64,000 nt of DNA from positions 36,370,416 through 36,434,415 of the forward strand of contig OX155951.1 of NCBI GenBank assembly GCA_944548615.1, given 5' to 3'. Under the pieces are notes generated by a model. That model saw nothing but the letters and a program-made list of their open reading frames with translations, was not told the DNA's origin and ran no database searches. Of this stretch, positions 60,571-64,000 are shown in pieces (the stretch's first letter is position 1; the number at the start of each line of letters is the position of its first letter). This DNA comes from Micropterix aruncella (taxonomy: Eukaryota; Arthropoda; Insecta; Lepidoptera; Micropterigidae). The position numbers and the translations under genes were made by a program.

Positions 60571-61625
60571 GGGCAGTCGTGTAGAAACGAGTACATATAA
60601 CAGTGAGATGGCAAATTTTATCATAAGCAATATAAATTAAGCTATACCCTTAGATATACCAGACGCAGGCACAAATTAACGAAATTATTAATCGTGAGGA
60701 GAGAGTAAGAGTGGGAGGGGAGGAAAGCGGATACCCGAGCAGCGCCGGGTAACATTTCACTAGTACCTGATCTGACCAGTGCTTCTAGTTTGGTGACTCG
60801 AATTTCTTAAAATTGCTAACCTCTGGAAAGCGCATACCAAACTGAGAGAATAAAAAATAGGCATCTCACGGCTGCTGATACGACTTTAAAAATCGTATAT
60901 TACGCGATAATTGCGGTAATTTATTATACGTGCGCACGCGTCGACGACAAAGTGAAGAATGAGGACGTGTCACCAATTTGGGGCAGAATATGGCGCAGCG
61001 GATGCCCGCTTATTTACGGCGGAAGGGTTCCTTCAAATAACAGTAACCATAATTTAGCTTTAATTAGCCTCGAGGTATTCCCGGTGTCCTTATAGAGGTG
61101 CTTTTTTCTTCAGAGTAATTTAATTGTGGGATTGCGAGGACTGGAATCGTTTACGGGGCAACAAAGTATCCTCAATTACGATCGTCGATTTATTTCATGA
61201 ATTCATCTGCAATTTATCTAATCATATCTTATTTATATCTATATTTTATTTATTTATTTTTATTTATTGAGATACTTATGAATAGATATACAGTTCATTG
61301 ATCATGTAACGTTTGCTTCTTATAATAATTATATAAATTATTTAATAATTGATATAGGGAGGTTTAACACATGACCTTTCCTGCCAATAGCACATCTAAC
61401 TAGGCGATAATTTGGCCCGTCTCTAGATGTGCATGTACGTTGTGAGAATTGAACGTATTCAAAATTTGGTATTGAAACATTTGAATTATCGTTTTTTTGT
61501 CCTTTTGCAATTACAACAAAGCAGCTACCTTTCATGGGCTTCAATCACTACAGTGTAAATAAAATGTGCAGATGTGGCGTTTTTCCATAAATTGTTTACA
61601 GGTTACATTGATTGTTCTGATCTTC
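60571..61625. other. Unannotated interval
   Basis: Contains CGAGCAGCGCCGGGTAACAT (60737), a short block common in insect repeats, and a TTTATTTATTTA-rich stretch near 61245-61268. The minus frame at 61338-61544 has no family I recognise. Confidence 0.4.
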
Positions 61626-61639
61626 TTGGTATGATATCT

Positions 61640-62150
61640 CTCCGTGTACCATCGCGACTCACTCGCCAAAACGGAGTTATTCTACCTACCGCAGGTTGGC
61701 ACTAATTATGCACGAAACTGTTTCATTTATAGAGTATATAACATTTATAATACGCAGCTCGGCGATATTGACGTATTCAATTCGTCATCTATCGCTCTTA
61801 AAAAAGCAACAATTAATGACGGGGTGACATATCATTGTAATCGCACTATATAATATAATATTAACAATATGTGCTTAAGAATATATCGAGAATATATTTA
61901 AATAATATGTATACATTATGGAACGTGTATTCAAATAAAATTGTAATAACTGTATGACTCCCCTCTTCCCAATTCCCACCTCTTCTTATGTGATTTTATT
62001 CTTCATAGAAAACTGTTGTGTTTAAATTATGAAAGTTTAAGTGGAAACATGTAATTAGCTTATCTTTGAAATGTAATATTTTTGTACCCAATATTTTGTA
62101 AAAGCATGTTTGTTTCATTGACAATAATAAAATAAAAATAAAAACAAAAT
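61640..62150 (+). pseudogene. LINE 3' end (C-terminal coding plus UTR)
   Basis: The plus frame FYLPQVGTNYARNCFIYRVY with NIYNTQLGDIDVFNSS and IALKKATIND (about 61670-61820) fits the C-terminal segment of a CR1/Jockey-type LINE. A 3' UTR follows and ends TTGACAATAATAAAATAAAA (about 62118-62140), a typical A-rich LINE terminus. Confidence 0.55.
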
Positions 62151-62159
62151 ATGTGATGG

Positions 62160-62594
62160 CTATGTACTGTGATTTGCAACCAGCGTAACACGAAACGTAT
62201 TAAATATTTGATAACAAGTTATACAATTTTACCTAAAATTAATTACTATGCGTTTCGTAGATTTAATAGCCTAAAAAATCCATAGATTTAATAGCCAAGA
62301 GATCATGCAATTTAATAGCTTAAGAAATTAACAGACTTAGAAACATATCTAGTGAAAACTGAAAAATAAATATATAAATAAATATAAAAAAACATTTTTA
62401 AGAACAACATTTATTAAAATGCTCTGAAAAGAAGGAAATAAACTTTGAATTTAACCATTCCGATCATTTTGTTACATTATACAATTTTAATTGATATTAA
62501 AGCACGTTGCGAGATTTTTCTGCATTAATTTCCTTTATATACGCTTTAAATAAATGCTCTAAAAGGAAGAAAATTATTTTTAAACTAATTAGAT
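62160..62594. other. AT-rich, small internal repetition
   Basis: TAGATTTAATAGCC(T/A)AA(A/G)A recurs three times at 62258-62335. No gene. Confidence 0.6.
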
Positions 62595-63060
62595 GTACGA
62601 AACCCATAATTTTGTTACATAAAAAAATATATTATATAAAATTAGTCGCAACAATATAAACATCTCGACATAAGTAATTATAAGTAGGTAGTATGTATTT
62701 TCACAAAAGAAAATAGTAAAATGAAATGTACAGAAGAGTAAAATGAAATAATATTTAAACTTAAACATTATACTTTGATGTAAGTAGGTAAATTGAACAT
62801 ATCGTTTTGTAATATTATATAAAATTTGGCACAAGAATATAGGTATCTCGACATAAGTAATTTTAAGTAGTAAGTATTTTTCACAATGTTTTAACTTAAA
62901 CATTAAACTTTGAAGTAAATAGGTAATTCAAACCTATCATTTTGTTATATTATAAATTTTTATATTACATAAAATTTGGCGAAAGAATATAGGTATCTCG
63001 ATACAAGCAATTCTTAGTAGGTAGTGTGTATTTTTCAGAAAAAAATTAACACATGAAAAT
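62595..63060. repeat. Diverged tandem repeat, about 150-170-bp units
   Basis: Three imperfect copies of a block containing TATATAAAAT(T)NG(G/T)C, AATATA(A/G)(G/A)(T)ATCTCGA, ATAAGTAATT and AGTAGGTAGT(A/G)TGTATTTT. The last copy runs up to the assembly gap. Confidence 0.75.
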
Positions 63061-63093
63061 CTCGCGACAAGCTTTTATTTATACTAATATTAT

Positions 63094-63293
63094 NNNNNNN
63101 NNNNNNNNNNNNNNNNNNNNNNNNNNNNNNNNNNNNNNNNNNNNNNNNNNNNNNNNNNNNNNNNNNNNNNNNNNNNNNNNNNNNNNNNNNNNNNNNNNNN
63201 NNNNNNNNNNNNNNNNNNNNNNNNNNNNNNNNNNNNNNNNNNNNNNNNNNNNNNNNNNNNNNNNNNNNNNNNNNNNNNNNNNNNNNNNNNNNN
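63094..63293. other. Assembly gap (200 N)
   Basis: Exactly 200 N bases, so probably a fixed-size scaffold gap of unknown true length. Open frames spanning it are artefacts. Confidence 0.99.
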
Positions 63294-63620
63294 CTGCTTA
63301 CCCGAGCTTTGCGTCACATAAATGCGCTATGTTCGACAGCGCCAGACTTTGATATTTTTACAGCGAGTCCGCATCTCTTCAAGGTGTGGGCATTGCGCTA
63401 CTTGTTTATGTCAGAATAATATAAACTGTTTTCACTCTTTATGTACTGTAGGTTTGTAAGTTTGTAAGTTTTTCTATTCTTAAAGCCTGTATTTGTATTA
63501 AACGCTTATTGTTATATATACGTATGTTATGTATGTATTTGTAAGAATTCTATTATTTTTTATATTTATGTGTATATTGCATATCAACGCATTGGTATAA
63601 ACTGTAATGTTGATTTGTTA
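63294..63620 (+). other. Possible retroposon 3' UTR before (AAAT)n tail
   Basis: AT-rich sequence with duplicated GTTTGTAA (63453-63468), ending in TTATGAAATAAAT at a tetranucleotide tail. Probably a LINE 3' end, but no coding motif is seen. Confidence 0.35.
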
Positions 63621-63625
63621 TGAAA

Positions 63626-63660
<35 letters not shown>

Positions 63661-63664
63661 AAAA
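63621..63664. repeat. (AAAT)n tail or microsatellite
   Basis: About ten AAAT units following a GTTATG context, similar to the (TAAA)n tail at 49811. Confidence 0.9.
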
Positions 63665-64000
63665 ATAATAAAAAAACACTGCCTGATTATTTTCCTTATT
63701 TTTTTGAGACTTAAAAGCAGTTATTGTAGCTTAAATATAAAATTTGGATAAATGCTGTCGCCAAATTTTTGTACACCTCTTTGAGGCCAATATTTTTGTC
63801 GTATATTGTTTTCACATATATCAAACCGTTTCGTCAGCGCACGCCGATAAAATAACTCACCAGCTCATTTTTCTCCGAATTGATTTACAAATATGGTGAT
63901 TTCGTATTGAAAACCAATATTCATCGCAATAAAATATAGCACTTATAACACTCGTTAATAATGGAGCTTTCTATAAGTGAAAGAATTTTTAAAATCGGAT
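63665..64000. other. No gene seen
   Basis: AT-rich sequence to the window end; nothing recognised. Confidence 0.5.

Noticed and set aside
63053..63352. Open frames across the N run
   Set aside because: Ambiguous bases hide stops; artefact of the gap.

Overview
This window is eukaryotic nuclear DNA from an insect, most likely a moth or butterfly. It is AT-rich, with no operons, no rRNA or tRNA genes, and no host protein-coding gene that I can recognise. The repeat population is what I would expect of a lepidopteran genome: RTE-like LINE ends, Jockey/CR1-like LINEs, a Penelope-like element with a GIY-YIG domain, Helitron helicase relics, hAT, piggyBac, mariner and Harbinger-type DNA elements, MITEs and very long (TA)n arrays. 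The order-level call is inference from repeat types; no host gene confirms it. The absence of host exons over 64 kb suggests a gene-poor, repeat-dense region such as heterochromatin, a large intergenic interval or a sex chromosome.

Layout, 1-30 kb. LINE relics lie at 0.2-1.3 kb. A dispersed family built on a 119-bp unit lies at 2.8-4.1 kb and is split by a Harbinger-type MITE with TAA target duplications (2920-3693). A second copy with a GTCGAAAA-type array is at 5.5-6.1 kb. A complete but dead hAT element occupies 7442-8788 (8-bp target duplication). From 8.9 to 17.5 kb an unclassified GC-richer family (called F15 here) recurs: a head-to-head inverted pair, a solo copy with a perfect 15-bp target duplication (13363-14020), and copies broken by a LINE tail. 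MITEs lie at 11.0, 16.4, 21.4 and 28.8 kb. A piggyBac deletion derivative is at 24.3-25.1 kb and a separate TTAA element at 25.5-26.7 kb.

Layout, 30-64 kb. A Penelope-like element (30.6-31.7 kb, minus) lies beside a perfect 90-bp direct repeat and two (TA)n tracts. A Helitron helicase relic (35.3-36.3 kb) contains both a GTCAAAAA array and a near-perfect palindrome. A mariner-like relic is at 37.0-37.9 kb. The best preserved coding unit is a long LINE reading frame (39501-42838, minus) with reverse transcriptase, CCHC motif and restriction-like endonuclease, interrupted by one nonsense codon. Families with repeated TTGATC motifs ending at (TA)n tracts flank 43-48 kb, around diverged tandem repeats and a 12-unit 119-bp array with higher-order structure (45.9-47.4 kb). 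A hAT MITE is at 50.8 kb, a CR1/Jockey-like LINE with two in-frame stops at 53.5-55.2 kb, and a very young 5'-truncated LINE with RNase H and a perfect 14-bp target duplication at 56.1-57.5 kb. A composite F15 copy follows at 58.1-59.0 kb, then a second copy of a CACTGAG-ended element, another F15 relic, a LINE tail, diverged tandem repeats and a 200-N assembly gap.

These elements do not form a pathway. What they show is layered transposition: nested insertions, shared target preferences and repeated use of the same simple sequences at element ends.
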